64,000 nt of DNA, taken from positions 102,907,845 to 102,971,844 of the forward strand of contig NC_080671.1 of assembly GCF_030247195.1 (NCBI RefSeq). The letters run 5' to 3'. The notes under the pieces were generated by a model, which was not told the origin of the DNA, did no database searches, and saw only the letters and a program-made list of their open reading frames with translations. The position numbers and the translations under genes are program-made. This DNA comes from Topomyia yanbarensis (taxonomy: Eukaryota > Arthropoda > Insecta > Diptera > Culicidae). Shown in pieces: positions 24,538-38,437 of the stretch (position 1 is its first letter; every line of letters starts with the position of its first letter).

Positions 24538-27100
24538 GGCACCACCAAAATTACTTTAAACTATAAATATGGATGAGCTCAATAATTTCAGCATCACTTG
24601 CTTCCAACACACAATAAAAGTTGCACTTTCTTGTCCTTCACTCTTTGCTTTGGATTTCTTGATTTTTAAATTACTGCTTTTTATCCGATTTCTGTGAAAC
24701 TTTTGCAAAATTTTTGTTAGCGGCGGTGTGTATAGCTAACTTTTTAGTCCTTGCTGGTAGTTTGCTACGTGGATTTACATATGCGGAATTCCACGAAGAT
24801 CCGTCCGAAAATATTTAAAGTCGTGACCGACTATCTTAGATTCCTATGAAACTTTACACGTTTCATCGGTATGGAAGACTAAACATTTTCCACAATCAGT
24901 AAGATTATTTTGACTCAAGAGCACTTTTTTAAAAGGGCGTAAACATGTCCACGTGCATTAATTTAATTTTTTTGTTCGATTACTGTATTTTATACAGCAA
25001 AACTTTCTGAGAACGAGTTTCTGGGGATGAATATTTATGTACCAGAAAAACTGAAAAAAATGTTGTCATTTTTCACAAAAACAAATATATGTGTAAAAAT
25101 TTAAATTGCAAAAAACCCATTTTTTCTAATTTTTTACATTTTGTCAACAAAAACTTAAAGAGAAAAGAAACATTTTAAATGTGATTGTATGATGGAGAAC
25201 TTATCGGTAAAAAAGTTTTTCCTAACAATAACTTTATACATGTTTAAAAATTTCATACTAATTGACATACAAAACTGTAATTTTATTACTGAATGTAATT
25301 CTAAGTATCATTTTCAATCAACAAAAATCTTCCAAAATGCGATAGTTTTCGTGATATTCGGAATTTCGGTCCAACAAAAACAGTTAATTCGTGTGATAAT
25401 GCCATTTTTAAAAGTTATTCGCGCTACCCCATCATAAAATGTCAAAAATCTAATGTTTCTCGTTTTAAAGACGTAAAAGTGTATTTGGATCATGAAAAAA
25501 CTTTCAATAAAAAAGTGTTCCTAACAACAAATTTTGACATATTTTTATAATTCATACTATTTGCAGTCAAAAACGCAATTTTCTTTTTGAATAAGATTCT
25601 TTAAGCTATTTTAAATCAAAATGCTCATAACAAAAAATTTCTGAAATGTAGTAGTTCTCGAGACATTTCAAATTTTATTTTAACAACACAATTTTTTTTA
25701 TTACGACCTTTTCAGAAGTTATTTGCGTTTCTCCATCAATAACAATACGTTTTTCAAAAGGCCCATAACAGTTCCTCTAACTTTCTCTTTGACATCAAAG
25801 CAATATTGTAAACCATATGAAAGCTATACGAAAACAATCAAAATACTATTCATCCATAGGGTCTTATGATTAAACTAAACAGTTCGATCATATTTTGGTT
25901 GTTTTCATGTCTCTCATTTTTTTGTCAAGATATCTCGTCGCTTCCAAGGGTCCAAATCTTTGCAACTTCGTGCTAAATCAATTGTTTTGGTCCAATGAAA
26001 AAGTTTCGTTACTGCAGAAAAATGCAAATTTTTTATATTAAATTACTTTTTACTAATTTACATCTAGATTGAGAAGGGATCCCTTCACAAACCGAACAAA
26101 AACCAATTGAAAAATCTTCCGAATGCAACGACATCCACCAAGAGAAAACACACACACACACATTCCTTCTGGCTTCACAGCCAGCCTCCTCAGATGATAA
26201 CATTAATGGAAACAAAACACTTCCCCGTTCGCTCGAGGCAGGGCACACTCAGACAAAATTGCGACACAGGTCTATTATGCAGCTTATTTTTTGTTGCTTC
26301 TTTTCTGTTTTTTTTTGTATTTCCCAACGACCGACGGCGCAACACCGACAGGAAACAAAAGAAAATGCATAAAGCCCTCCCGCTGCTGCTGCTGCTTGCC
26401 TTTCTCCGATGAAGTGTGTGAGATGCACGGGGCCAGACCCGGCCAGACATAATCCTTAAAAAACAAAACCGACCGGAAAGTTTAATGACATGCAAAGGAG
26501 TGCTTCCTTTTGGCTGTTTTTTTTTCTTCAACCAGAGCCAGCAGCAGCCGCATGCATTCAGGTCTAGTACACCAAAGTAGCAACTTTGTGTGCCGGAGAA
26601 AATTGAACGCGGCGCATAAGTCGGAGCACAGGTGCGGCTCTGCTGCTATTTCAAGTTGAACGTGTACCTGTATGGGCCACCTTCATGCCACACACACTTG
26701 CAATACAGTTAGAGGTGCTGTGGAGGCAATGTCATGTCAAATGAATAGGCGGTTGGGTTGGAACTCGTGCAATTAGATGCAGGAAAAAAAAACTTTGTGG
26801 AAGGAAATTGATTTCAGAGAATATAGGGAAACTTCCTCACTTGTTTGTGAAATTGTCATAATTTTGCTATATTATAACAAGAGTCATTTTATGGAAACGG
26901 AATTTACTGTTACATGTTACTGTATTTTTTATTCACTTAAAATAGGTGTGCACTACATAATGAAATTCGGCCAGGTTACTGAGTTATAGAACAACACGGT
27001 TGTAACAATCACCAATTTCTCTGCAATTTTTTAAAACCTCGTAAAGAAAAAAGAAAGAAAGTAATCCGATTTGCGCATGAGGACACAACACCTAACTTAT
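24538..27100. other. Intron: old tandem duplication and unique sequence
   Basis: 25,190-25,440 and 25,490-25,740 are diverged direct copies about 295 bp apart, sharing AAAGTTTTTCCTAACAA-like and CAAAAACGCAATTTT-like phrases and an AAAAGTTATT..GCG..CCCATCA end. 26,100-26,800 is less AT-rich and looks single-copy, with a (CA)n run at 26,147-26,162 and a CTG run at 26,387. I see no gene. Confidence 0.5.
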
Positions 27101-27402
27101 AAAAGTTGGATTTTCGAGTTTCGTATTCTACATGTCAGTAACTGACACCAACTTGCTGTCAGATGAGAAATCTAAGCTGACACCAAATTGGTGCCAATTT
27201 ACACAACTTATGTGAACGCCTAAAACAACTGGCTAGTCCCGAGTGATGTGGTGCTTAGCTACCCGAACCATCTTTTGGGACCAGTCAGTTGTTTTAGACG
27301 TTCACATAAGTTGTGTGAACTGCTTGAATTTTATGTCTAACTGACAGCAAAATAGTGTCAGTTACTGACGAGTAGAAGACGAAACACAACAATCGAACTT
27401 TT
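27101..27402. mobile_element. Palindromic MITE of about 300 bp
   Basis: The two arms are inverted copies: AAAAGTTGGATTTTCGAG, GTCAGTAACTGACACCAAC, CACAACTTATGTGAACGC and CTAAAACAACTGGCTAGTCC pair with the segments on the right side (GGGACCAGTCAGTTGTTTTA, GTTCACATAAGTTGTG, GTCAGTTACTGAC). The spacer is about 35 bp. It has no coding capacity. A half copy is at 16,925-17,030. The ends and superfamily are uncertain. Confidence 0.65.
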
Positions 27403-28713
27403 CTAAGTCGATTTCTCGAACAACGAGTTTGCTATCCTGAGGTTTTGAAAAACTTTCTTATAAATAACTTCGTCATTGTTATTGAACATGTCTTGGAAAC
27501 GTATGAAACGTAGGATCTTGTATCATTTCGGGATTTTCTTTGCAAAAATCCTCCTCTCTGGTACTTTTATTTTTCAAGCTGAGATTTAAAAAATGATGAA
27601 GAATATTTGATCTCAGCTCTCAACGTTTCATGCATTTCTAAGATATGAGGAATTCCATGTGAAACTGGCCGGCCGGAAAATATGACCATCGTCGATTCGA
27701 ACGAAACTTTGCAGTTCTGTTCGGTTTTTGAATCTTCATAATTCATTCTGACAACTGCAATATTTTGATACAAGAGAAATTTTTCAAAAGGGTCCCTCCC
27801 CAAGGTTGAGGGGTTCGACGGTATTGCAAACATCATCAGGCATATTGCGTGCATCAGCGCTAAAGAACAACTGCTTTAAGATGGTTATTGTTTTACGCCT
27901 CGATAGTGGTGCATCGAGGAGACCGAGAGGGCTTATGCGCCTTTTTTATATTTTTTATGTTTCTTCATACTCTGCACCAGCGCATACAAACGCTCCACCA
28001 CTGGTCTGTGCGCAGTGATATGGCTGACTGGCGGGTCGACGTGCATTGACTTTTGCTGTGTACCGTGTTTGCAAATATTGTTCCACAATTTGATGGCGGT
28101 ATTCGTGGACGGAGCTCATAGTGGGAGTCATTGTATGTCCATTTATCGATCGAATTCGTTATTAGGCATATACTAATTAAAGTAATTTAGTAATTGAAAA
28201 TAATTTAATAAATACATTAGTAGAAACCTAATAGTTGTCGCTTTGTAATAATCGTAGTTTTTCGTACTAGTGTACAATTGTTATGTGCTAGTCGTATGTC
28301 TATCTATGTATGTTTTCGTCTGAGTAATTATGGCAGTTGGGTCAGGGAATGGATGCAGAACTGGCGTATATGATAGAATAGTGGCTAATACTTCTGTTGA
28401 AATATATATTGTGTGTTCTCATGAATTGATTGATGAGGTGATTTTTTAAGAATTTATTTTCAATTTTAACCGATTTTCCATACTAATTTCCATATAAACT
28501 TTTTTGGAGGGTCCGTAGACGCAACCGATTGGTACTAAAATTTGCACAATTACTAAGGGCCATAAAAGGAATCAGTAGAGCCTGGTGGAGCTAAGTCAAA
28601 AATTGAACCAGTCTATTGGTTACTCTTTTTGTCATCGTTGCGGCTTCCGGTTTTCGGCTTCTCCCTAATTCAGAATTTTTGGCTCTACCCAACATTCCTG
28701 AAATACTTTCGAA
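27403..28713. other. Intron without recognisable gene
   Basis: Contains one 'TGGAAACGTATGAAACGTAGG' word and its inverted partner near 27,625 (AACGTTTCATGCATTTCTAA) that belong to the repeat family at 31,957-32,275. Otherwise no supported feature. Confidence 0.45.
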
Positions 28714-29010
28714 ATGGACACTTTCAACGATCTAGATAACTTGGGGTGCGAGTCTGGCTTGGAGAAGCCGGAAGCCACAGCGACGACAAAAAGAGTTGCT
28801 AGCAGTTTCTGGCGAAATTCGAAGCGCTCCGATGTCACAAACATGCTGGGAGTGTCATTGGATGAAATATCCAATCTGTATGAAATATCCAGTTTGGCAA
28901 GCTCTCTGCATTTGTGGCTTGAAAGGCGGAATTTTCGTTGTAACCGGGACCGTCAATCAGGAACGTCTTCAATCATTTTGCCGCCATACGAATACGATAA
29001 ATAAAACGCA
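28714..29010 (+). pseudogene. Possible DNA-transposase remnant
   Basis: One frame reads MDTFNDLDNLGCESGLEKPE through FWRNSKRSDVTNML, and a second overlapping frame continues KYPVWQALCICGLKGGIFVV and TGTVNQERLQSFC. The second part resembles the core of Tc1/mariner-type transposases around KYPxxVMVWGxIS..G and GTVNQE. A frameshift is needed to join the halves and no terminal repeats were seen. It could instead be a chance pair of frames; confidence is low. Confidence 0.3.
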
Positions 29011-31309
29011 TCAAATAAGAAGCTTTGATCCGAGTTGCTATCTCTAAAATCTATAAATAAACATTACTTAACTTCAAAATTGTGTTTCAAAGCAAATGTT
29101 TCAAAAATTAAACTCAAAGGGATATCTCATGTTTAAAAGAAGGGTATTTGTTTTATAAAATGCATTCATATTAAAAATAATTAGTACCAACAGTGTAACG
29201 CAACATTTGAAGGATTGTCCCATTTTTTGTGCAATACTATCCTGTTCGCATAAAATCATTTTGCCTAACATTGTCTGACATAAAACATTGGCCCACCGCC
29301 AGCTATTTTAGTGATTCATCAGCAGTGCTCTTTGAAAATGAACACCCTTGGTTATGCAACAATTTTTTTCCGATCTTTTTTGAATGTAAATAATTAATTA
29401 TAATTAAGCAGTCTTCATTTCGTTATTTTCTGAATTGTACATATTTTGTCGCACGTAATTTTAAATATTCTTTGATTTGATGGCGTATTCGCCAGTTGAT
29501 GCCAATCGAGCTGACATTTTTTAAGACTGAGCAAACTAATTTATTTGCTTGTTTAGTGTTTATTTGACCAACTAGAAAACGAATCCACTGGGTCTTTAAA
29601 GCGCGTGGCAAATACGCATGGTCTTGTCTGAGTGAATGATGACTTTTGAATTGTGCATTGTGGTTGAGAATTGACAATTCGCAAGACCAATTCAAAACCG
29701 ATTACCAATTTTCGGCAAATATTTCAGCACGAGGAACAAATGCTTTATTGTCATTTTTAATGGTTTACTTTTAGTCCATTAAATCATCAATCAATTATAC
29801 TGAACTAAGAATAAGTACATACTATTTGGAAGCGGGGATGTTTGATTCGTGCATGATATTAATATCGTTTAGGAACGCAGCATCGATATTATTTTCTGTT
29901 TCGCGTCTTCATTGTAATATCGCAACGTTTACTCGAACGTGGTGGAAAATTTCAAGTTACGGGATCTCAATATACTTGTGATAGTACCTGTAAAGGACCA
30001 AAACCAATAAATTCTGCCACGCTATTAGGGGAAAGAGCTATGACAAATTGTGACATAAATGGGTTGGGAAACACGTCATGTGCTTTGACGCAATCGGCCG
30101 TTTTACGCACGATTGGACCATGCATATAGGAAATTCCATAGAACATGGACGCTTTAGCGTGTAGCGGCAGTAATGTGCTCCTACAAAAAAGGAAAAATTG
30201 AAGTCATTTGGTTCGTATTAGATCAAGGGGATAAAAAATGTGGTAATATGAGAGAGAGGGTTAGTTAGTATTGGGCAATCTTTGCGTGACATAATTTATG
30301 AATGGTCCACAATAACACTTTCCCAATTTGCTGAGATTTACATAGACTAACGCATCCCTTCAAACTCATTGTTTATGGTCTATTTCATATTGTCGACAAC
30401 ACTCTCGACAGCCGGCTGTCCGGAGCTCAAGTTGTTTTCGATGAAACAAACTCTCGATAAACGGTTACCCGCAATTTAAACACCTAAACATCTAGAACAT
30501 TTACGCATCCGTATTCAAACTTATGCACGAAAATAAATTCTCAGTCGCATCGCTTGCTTGAGGCGGATCCTGATTAGCAATTCACCCACTACCCAATCCG
30601 TGGTACTTATGGGAGTGTTACTGAGTCGGGGCCTTTCGTCAAGTAAGTACCACTTCAACAATTCCTTTCTCGTATTCCAATTTACGGTAAAGATGGTCGT
30701 GGCCAGCAATGGTGATTCTCAGGCGATATTCTCGCTTGGACTGGATCAATTATTATTCCAAAACAATGTCATCATCAGTCTGCAATCTACGAAATATACC
30801 GCGCTTACGCAACGCATTTATTACATGTATTAAACTAAAGTATGGCGATTGGCACACGCGAGAGTTTACACGACGTCACCCGCGTTACTGGTACGTTGGT
30901 ATGGTCAAACTTATGTCGAAGGTCGTCAATTAAGTTTCTCTGACGTTTTCTTGATTGTCACATCATTAGCGACGATCGTCAATGATGCGATATATAATTT
31001 CTTTTATGCTTCAGATAGTACGATATGGCGCGCCAGTAGAGATGCTTCGGCATCTCCAATGGTGCTCTCGAAACCACTCCAAACTTCTACAAATCCGCTA
31101 ATGGTTTGAATAGAGCACACAATATTTTTACGATCAGTTGCTTAAGATCATGAAAATTCATTTATTTTCATGGAGACAATCTGACAGAAAATGCTTGTAT
31201 CGTATTATGGACCACTGATTTGATAGTGGCGCTAGTATACCATTACCATGTGAGTGCCATCTTTGTTCATGAAGAGACTGGGTGCTGTGTATAGACGTAA
31301 ACAGCGTCA
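29011..31309. other. Intron without recognisable gene
   Basis: Mostly AT-rich, apparently single-copy sequence with only short frames. Nothing supported on either strand. Confidence 0.45.
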
Positions 31310-31506
31310 AAGAATGCCGGCGCTAATCTATTCCGACAAAAAGTTAGTGTCGGTTTCTGATGAGGCGAAGCCGAAACGCAACTGTGTAAGAAATAAGGAT
31401 TTGTGCCCTCAAGTGCAAAGACTGGTTTTACCAACAAATTTTCACCCTAGTGAGAAATTTTGGTGTTTACCAAATTTTCCTCCTTAAGGTGAAATATAGC
31501 ATAGTG
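31310..31506 (+). repeat. Dispersed repeat, inverted copy of 5,011-5,210
   Basis: Reads GTGTCGGTTTCTGATGAGGC, AAGTGCAAAGACTGGTTTTA and ACCAAATTTTCCTCCTTAAG. It is the reverse complement of the repeat beside MITE copy A, 26 kb away in the same gene. Confidence 0.65.
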
Positions 31507-31544
31507 TCAAAGAATGCTTGGGTGTGATTTGCTCAAAACCCGAA

Positions 31545-31780
31545 CCCGATCCGAACCCGAAAATTCCAAATTTGAAAAACCCGAACCCGAAAGACCGAAA
31601 TTTCTACAACCCGGTTCCGACCCGAACCCGAGAATTTGAAATTTGAAAATCTGGAACCCGACCTGAACCCGACGAGAAGTTTGAATTTTTAGAACCCGAA
31701 CCCGACTCGAAACCCGTCGGTCGGGTTCTGGTCGGGTCCGGGTTTTGGGTCCAAAAACCCGAATCCGACCATCTCTAATA
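31545..31780. repeat. CCCGAA-type minisatellite with internal inversion
   Basis: Irregular repetition of AACCCGAACCCGA / GACCCGAACCCGAGA occurs in blocks separated by AAATTTGAAA words. Near 31,715-31,745 the complement appears (GTCGGGTTCTGGTCGGGTCC), so the array can fold back on itself. Non-coding. Confidence 0.75.
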
Positions 31781-31956
31781 TCTAACTCAGTCTACTCTAA
31801 AATGGCGTTTGTCATAAGATAACTCGACTGCGACGAAATGTCTTATTAATGCCAATTCTCGAAAAAGAATCGCTTTTCATGGTTGTAGAAAATTTGAGTT
31901 GAGATGAGTCTTGAGTTTAGAAAATCAAGCTTTTCAAGTTTATATTGCTTATTATC

Positions 31957-32275
31957 TTAGAAATGCATGAAACGTCAAGATTTGATGTCAATTTAAAAAA
32001 AACACTATTTATTGATTTTATTTGTGAAAATCTCAGTTAATACTAAATGTATCAGGGCCTTTAAATAAAATACGAGATGATACAAGATCCGACGTTCCAT
32101 GCGTTTCTAAGACATTTGGGATCAAAAAGCAGCTTTTAATTTCTTTTGATGTAAAATGTCTTAGAAATGTATGAAATGTAAGATCTTGTATCTGATCGTG
32201 ATTTTTTTGGGATTTAAATAAAAGATCAAGATTGTTTTACCGCAGATTTCGACGTTTCATGCATTTCAAAGACAT
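31957..32275. repeat. Alternating inverted TTAGAAATGCATGAAACG words
   Basis: The word TTAGAAATGCATGAAACGT and its reverse complement alternate at about 31,960, 32,090, 32,160 and 32,260, each with nearby GATCTTGTATC or its complement. The same words occur at 27,505 and 27,625. The pattern suggests stacked small palindromic repeats. Confidence 0.6.
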
Positions 32276-32496
32276 ATAAAACAATTAGAAGCTGCATTTT
32301 CAAACACAAGTCTAATCTCAACTAACAATTTTCCATATTCCAGATAGGAATTTTCTTTTTGAGATCACGCTAGATCTTTTATGACATTATAGAACATGGT
32401 TTTCCGATTGAGCTCAAATTTTGCAAAACGACTTTTTCGATGTGCTATACCTGTATATCAAGACCAGTATATTGAAGAGACAATTTTTAGGAGATG

Positions 32497-33405
32497 TACC
32501 GTAAACCGGGGTCACATTGATCACTTTTCGAAGTAATCATTACATATTTTTAGACGCAACCCATTTATTTCAATTTTAATATTTTTAAACCATGTACTGA
32601 TGTATGGAGAACAAGATTGGATGGTTTTACTTAAAATTGTCCGCTTACAGCTATTTTTTCAAAAATGATTTCAACTTGAAGTCCGTTTTCGTGTTCCGGG
32701 GTGACTTTGATAACCTGCATGTGCACCCACATTATGTTATTGACGTCAATGTTTTTCATTAAAATGTTTGTTTGAACTAATTCTGGGAAGATACTCATTG
32801 TTAAATAGATGTTAATTGGTACTATACGGAGATTTCAATGTACTGTAAAATTCGAGTAACCAAAATTCGTATAATTTGTGTCCAACTAGAATAAAAGATT
32901 CTGAAAACCTTTAAAACTGCTAAAATTGTTTTGTTTCAGTGTTTTATCAATGTACAAAAAGTTTCATCCATTTTAACACGTTGGAATATTGAACAATAAA
33001 AAAATGTTGCGAATTATAGCTTAAAATAATTTGAAATAATTGACAACTAGTTTCACAAAAAGTGTAGTAAAAATAGACAAACTCTTATAACTAAATTTAG
33101 CATATCCCAATCTAAAGGAAAATAAAAACTCGCTTGTAATTTATTACTCTTGCTCAGATCTGAGATTTATTTGTTTTATAAAAAATAGTCACTTTACGAA
33201 GCTTCGTAAAAATCGGGTAAAGTAAAATTTCGTTTTTTTGTAGTTTTTTTACCCAAAAACCGAACAATATACTCAAAAAGTATAACAAATCAGTATTTTA
33301 TAAGTTTAGAGTAAAAATCATTCCAAATTGAAATGATTCGGTAGACTATTCTGGTTTAATAAGCGATCTACGAAAAAAGTTTCAAAGTCACTCCGGTTTA
33401 CGGTA
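32497..33405. mobile_element. TIR MITE with TACCGTAAACCGG ends
   Basis: The left end TACCGTAAACCGGGGTCAC and the right end, reverse-complemented, TACCGTAAACCGGAGTGAC match at 17 of 19 bases. The element is 909 bp and AT-rich, with no transposase. TA at each outer border would suit a Tc1/mariner-derived (TA-target) MITE, but the TIR could equally include these bases. Confidence 0.6.
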
Positions 33406-33441
33406 CCGGGCTCCAGGTCCGCACATAAATACTCTCCTGAA

Positions 33442-33599
33442 GGAGAGCGGACATAGCGTAGTTGGTTAATCGATTGCTTTGTACGCAACTCTCCTGGATT
33501 TGGTTTCCAACTCCTCACGAAGGGTTAGAGCTTTTTCTAATGAGATTTCTCTAACTCCAAAAGAGGCGGATGACCCTAAGGTTCAAAATAAGAAAAAAA
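33442..33599 (+). mobile_element. tRNA-derived SINE, 158 bp, with target duplication
   Basis: A 15-bp duplication, AAATACTCTCCTGAA, flanks it (33,427-33,441 and 33,600-33,614). The body has a Pol III box A-like TAGCGTAGTTGG, a box B-like GGTTTCCAACTCC about 45 bp later, a short tRNA-unrelated segment, and an A-rich tail. This is the architecture of a tRNA-derived SINE. The exact duplication implies a fairly recent insertion. Confidence 0.8.
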
Positions 33600-34235
33600 A
33601 AATACTCTCCTGAAAATAACCCAGCTGACGAAAAATTCATTTTACCATCAGCTGGGTTTTTATAGAACAAGATTCGTCATCAAATACTCTAATTTTCCCC
33701 CACACTGAACTCAGTCGGACCATATTTAATCTTCTTTCGGATCAAAAATAATTCGCTAAGTATTCTAAAAATTTCGAAAGAACTGATTCAGAAATATTCA
33801 ATTGGGGCAGATATCTCATAAGTTCGCCCAGATGAGCTCAGAATTACGTTACTGGTGGCGACAAGCCTTTTATTTTTTTTGTCTGTACACCTGCACACGA
33901 AGTTGAGATCAACGGTGTAGTCACTGATTCATATTTGTTATGCACAAGGTTGGTTGCTTCAATGAACCCATGCTCCGCCGAGCAAAGATTTTGAATGGCT
34001 AGAAATGGTGTATCGTTTCTAACCCGTACCGGGTATCATTTGGTAAACGAGTCCACATTTCCATGCCCCGCGTACAAACAGCGTCCCAGAAATCTTAAGT
34101 ATTCCCTAGAAAACGCTCTTAGTACTCGTTTGCAGAAATACTAAAAAGAGCTACGCCACTCATCACGACACACCATTATGCTCTCTTGGCTCAGGAGTGT
34201 GACTCTAATGATCTTCATATGGGACATCTTCTACT

Positions 34236-34787
34236 TGAGCTTGAGCTTGTTGAGCTTGTGCGATCACCCCTGGATTGCTACTCCGTTATCAATCGGGACT
34301 AGCTGAAGTTGCACAAGGAATCAGTAGATAATTATGCTTGGGAGTAGCGAAACATCTTTTCAATGTGCAACTCCTGGTAATCCTAAAGTGTTTTTGATCA
34401 ATACCGGGCACCGGCCAGGCCCGAGCGTAGATCGCGGAACGAAAGGGAAGGAATGGTTGTTAGTCCGATACTTGCTTTTGCTAGAAGCCGTATATACTTC
34501 TGCGCACTCCACAAGTATCACGGGAGGAGGATATTTTTGTTAGTAAGAGTATAGAAGTTGAATCTACTTCTTCTTTACCGACGTCAGAGAGGTGATTGCA
34601 CTACCTGAACTAGATATCGATCCACCAATTTCATGGACCGGGGACCAACGGCTTTACTTCCCTTCCGAAGGAAGACGTGACCACAGATTTTTCACCTCAG
34701 AAAAATCTCAGCGACCTCGGCTGGAATTGAACCCAGGCCAACTGGAATGAGTGGCGGTCACGCTTACCACTTACCACCGGCGCCGTC
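34236..34787 (-). mobile_element. Long tRNA-related SINE, minus strand, 24-bp duplication
   Basis: An identical 24-base duplication brackets it (34,212-34,235 and 34,788-34,811). On the minus strand it begins GGCGCCGGTGGTAAGTGGTA, has box-B-like GGGTTCAATTCC, and ends in AGCTCAAGCTCAA repeats. The copy at 62,336-62,863 on the + strand is homologous along its length. At 552 bp it is long for a SINE and the 3' part may come from a LINE tail. No protein is encoded. Confidence 0.8.
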
Positions 34788-35504
34788 TCTTCATATGGGA
34801 CATCTTCTACTGCTCCTAGAAACGATAGGCTGATGAAATTCCTTGTGAAGGTTTAAATTTTTCTCTTGAGTAGCCGCCAAATATTTCAGCTCGAGGAAAC
34901 TCTGACACAAAGTCAAAGCAAAGAGTTCTTGATCCTGACTTCAATTCTTACGGTACGGCATGAGGTTGTCCACTCGATGTCTATTCATCCAACTTACTCC
35001 ATGATCTGCGCTACAGCTTTTAGGAGGTGGGCTACTTTACTACCCATGACCAAATATCTGATACTTGTGTTTCTATGAAACGGAGTAAACGAACAAAAAA
35101 TATCGCAATAATTTTCGCTATTTTTATCAATTTTAAATTTAAGAACAACACCATTAATTGTGAATAAATCTGTATGGGACTGGCAGGGCCGTTGCGTAGT
35201 ATTTCGGTGAAGTCTCAGTTGAGCACTTCTTAGGTGTTTACATTGGCTTTCTTTTTCAGTTCGATTTTCGAACAATAATTTAGTGTGTGCCTGGAAATGG
35301 CACTCCTATCATGGCTTGTTTTATGACTTATCCTCATTTATTTTATAAAGCAGGTAAGGATTTCAGGACCCCTCTAAGTTTGGCGCCCTTGGCTTTATTT
35401 AAAACAACCAAAGAAACTGATTCAACAATCTTTTTTTTTGTTTTCCGTCGGCCGCTGTCCGCACTGAGTGCCAATTATCGAAGTCGATTGGTGACTTCAT
35501 CATC

Positions 35505-35625
35505 CTAGATATCGGCCCATCAATACATGAACCGGGACCAACGGTTTTACTTTCCTTCCAAGGGAAGACGTGACCACAGATTTTTTACTCCAGAAAATCG
35601 CAACGATCTCGGCTAATGTAGAATA
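35505..35625 (-). mobile_element. Fragment of the long SINE
   Basis: GAACCGGGACCAACGGTTTT, CCAAGGGAAGACGTGACCAC and the following CAGAAAATCGCAACGATCTC match the interior of the SINE at 34,620-34,725. The ends are missing and no duplication is seen. Confidence 0.6.
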
Positions 35626-36999
<1,374 letters not shown>

Positions 37000-37055
37000 T
37001 AGAATACGCAACTCTCACGATCATTACTAATACCATCTATCGTCTCAACTTTCAG

Positions 37056-37299
37056 ATCTGTGAAATCCGACTCAGTCCAGCGGTCAACGTTAAAGAGGGC
37101 ACGCTCAGCGTTACTGGCAAGAGTCCGCAACCGTTACCGGAGTTCAAACGCATCGATGACCAAACGGTGGCGAAGCTGGACTACTGCATGCCCCTAGCCG
37201 GCGATGTTAAGATCGAGTTCGTTAAGAGTTTGGTTCTGCGCAAGGAGAAAAAATGCCACTTCTGGTTCAATACCTACTTTGTGGAGAAGTCAGCGAAGA
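37056..37299 (+). CDS. PTEN: PTEN exon: start of the C2 domain
   Basis: The exon starts ICEIRLSPAVN in phase 0 after a short 68-bp intron and ends after the first base of a serine codon (GT donor at 37300). It encodes the phosphatase/C2 boundary and most of the C2 domain, which holds PTEN on membranes. Visible landmarks are the proline-rich KSPQPLPEF segment, GDVKIEFVKS (human GDIKVEFFHK), and a basic loop LRKEKKCHFWFNTYFV that corresponds to the human CBR3 membrane-contact loop and the FHFWVNTFF strand. Length and order fit the family; the segment between RPV and the C2 is somewhat shorter than in human PTEN. Confidence 0.95.
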
Positions 37300-37380
37300 G
37301 TGAGTTTTGCCTGAGGGGGCTTGATTTTTTCTAATGTGGCCTAGCAGGGGAATATTACTAACTGGTTCCTTCTCTCGTAG

Positions 37381-37478
37381 GTGACGCTGAAGGAAACCTG
37401 TTTCTAACGCTGAGTAAATCGGAAATCGATGACGCTCATAAGGATAAGGACCATAAGGAGTACCCAAATAATTTTACG
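37381..37478 (+). CDS. PTEN: PTEN exon: C-terminal C2 segment
   Basis: This small exon of 98 bases continues the serine codon, then reads DAEGNLFLTLSKSEIDD, AHKDKDHKEYPNNFT. It matches the human stretch [26 protein letters not shown], including the basic c-alpha-2 loop (HKDKDHKE). The acceptor AG is at 37379-37380, the donor GTAAGT at 37479, and the exon ends in phase 0. The acidic, disordered insert before this strand in human PTEN is almost absent here, as expected for an insect. The next coding exon is 12,124 bp away. Confidence 0.94.
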
Positions 37479-38261
37479 GTAAGTGAATGGGGGACGTTGA
37501 TTGAAATGGAATTCCATACTCATGCGCTATCTTTTTTCGTTTTAAAATTACTTGTTTTCGTAAACGATTCTTGTGGAAACCAAAAATTATAGCTGTTTAA
37601 AGTTATGGTGCTCGACGTGCACCATAATTGATCGACCAAAGATAAAAGTCGCAAGGACAGAACATGCTTCGTAAAACTCGCTTCAAATATATTGGAATAG
37701 AAAAACTGAATATAAACTTTGGGCATGAAAACTGGACTAGGATTTTCTTTTCTAAGAGTCGGATAAAAAACAGCATAAATACCGGAAAAAATACCCGTTT
37801 CTTGCAAAGTAGTTTGTTAGCCGACTTTTAAATTTGAGAATCACGATATACGGATGCTCCTGCGAACAATTTATTTATTTTTACCGATTTTTATACTGGA
37901 GGTTCATCATTGCCCAGTTTTACGGGTGAAACTCTTTTAAGCGATTCTTACGCTGAAGGATCTCTATCCGATTTTTACGCTTGAAGTTTATTTCCGATTT
38001 TTTTTTTGGGTGAAGTGAATTGATCAAAAATTGGGCTTGGCGGTGGACTCCAGACTGCAAATTTTTATGCTTAGGGATTTGTAGCTTGGAGACCTTGGAT
38101 TCTGTTGGTCCCTAGAATCGAATAACAATACGACGCGTGCTTCAGGAGGTGTATAGAAACGAAGGGATACCCTGACGACTGGCAGATTGAATTATTTTTG
38201 CTATCAATTCAACTAGATCCAGACCGATACAGTATCCTATGGTTAGTGGTTCATTACATAT
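37479..38261. other. Start of the 12.1-kb PTEN intron
   Basis: A short degenerate series of CCGATTTTTACGCTTGAAG-like words lies at 37,880-38,000. Otherwise nothing supported. Confidence 0.45.
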
Positions 38262-38437
38262 AATCTAAATTAAATATCATTCAATTTGCACAATGCATTA
38301 AAACTTAACGTAATTAGCCAAAGTACTCGGATCATACCAATTTAAACCCAAATCTAAAATAAACATCATTCAATTGCACAATGTATTGAATTTAAAATTT
38401 AAGTGAGCTATCCAAAGTATTGGGACCATATCAAATC
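38262..38437. repeat. 89-bp direct repeat, two copies
   Basis: AATCTAAATTAAATATCATT at 38,262 recurs as AATCTAAAATAAACATCATT at 38,351, followed in each by CAATGYATT, CAAAGTAYT and GGAYCATA. Two diverged tandem units. Confidence 0.65.
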
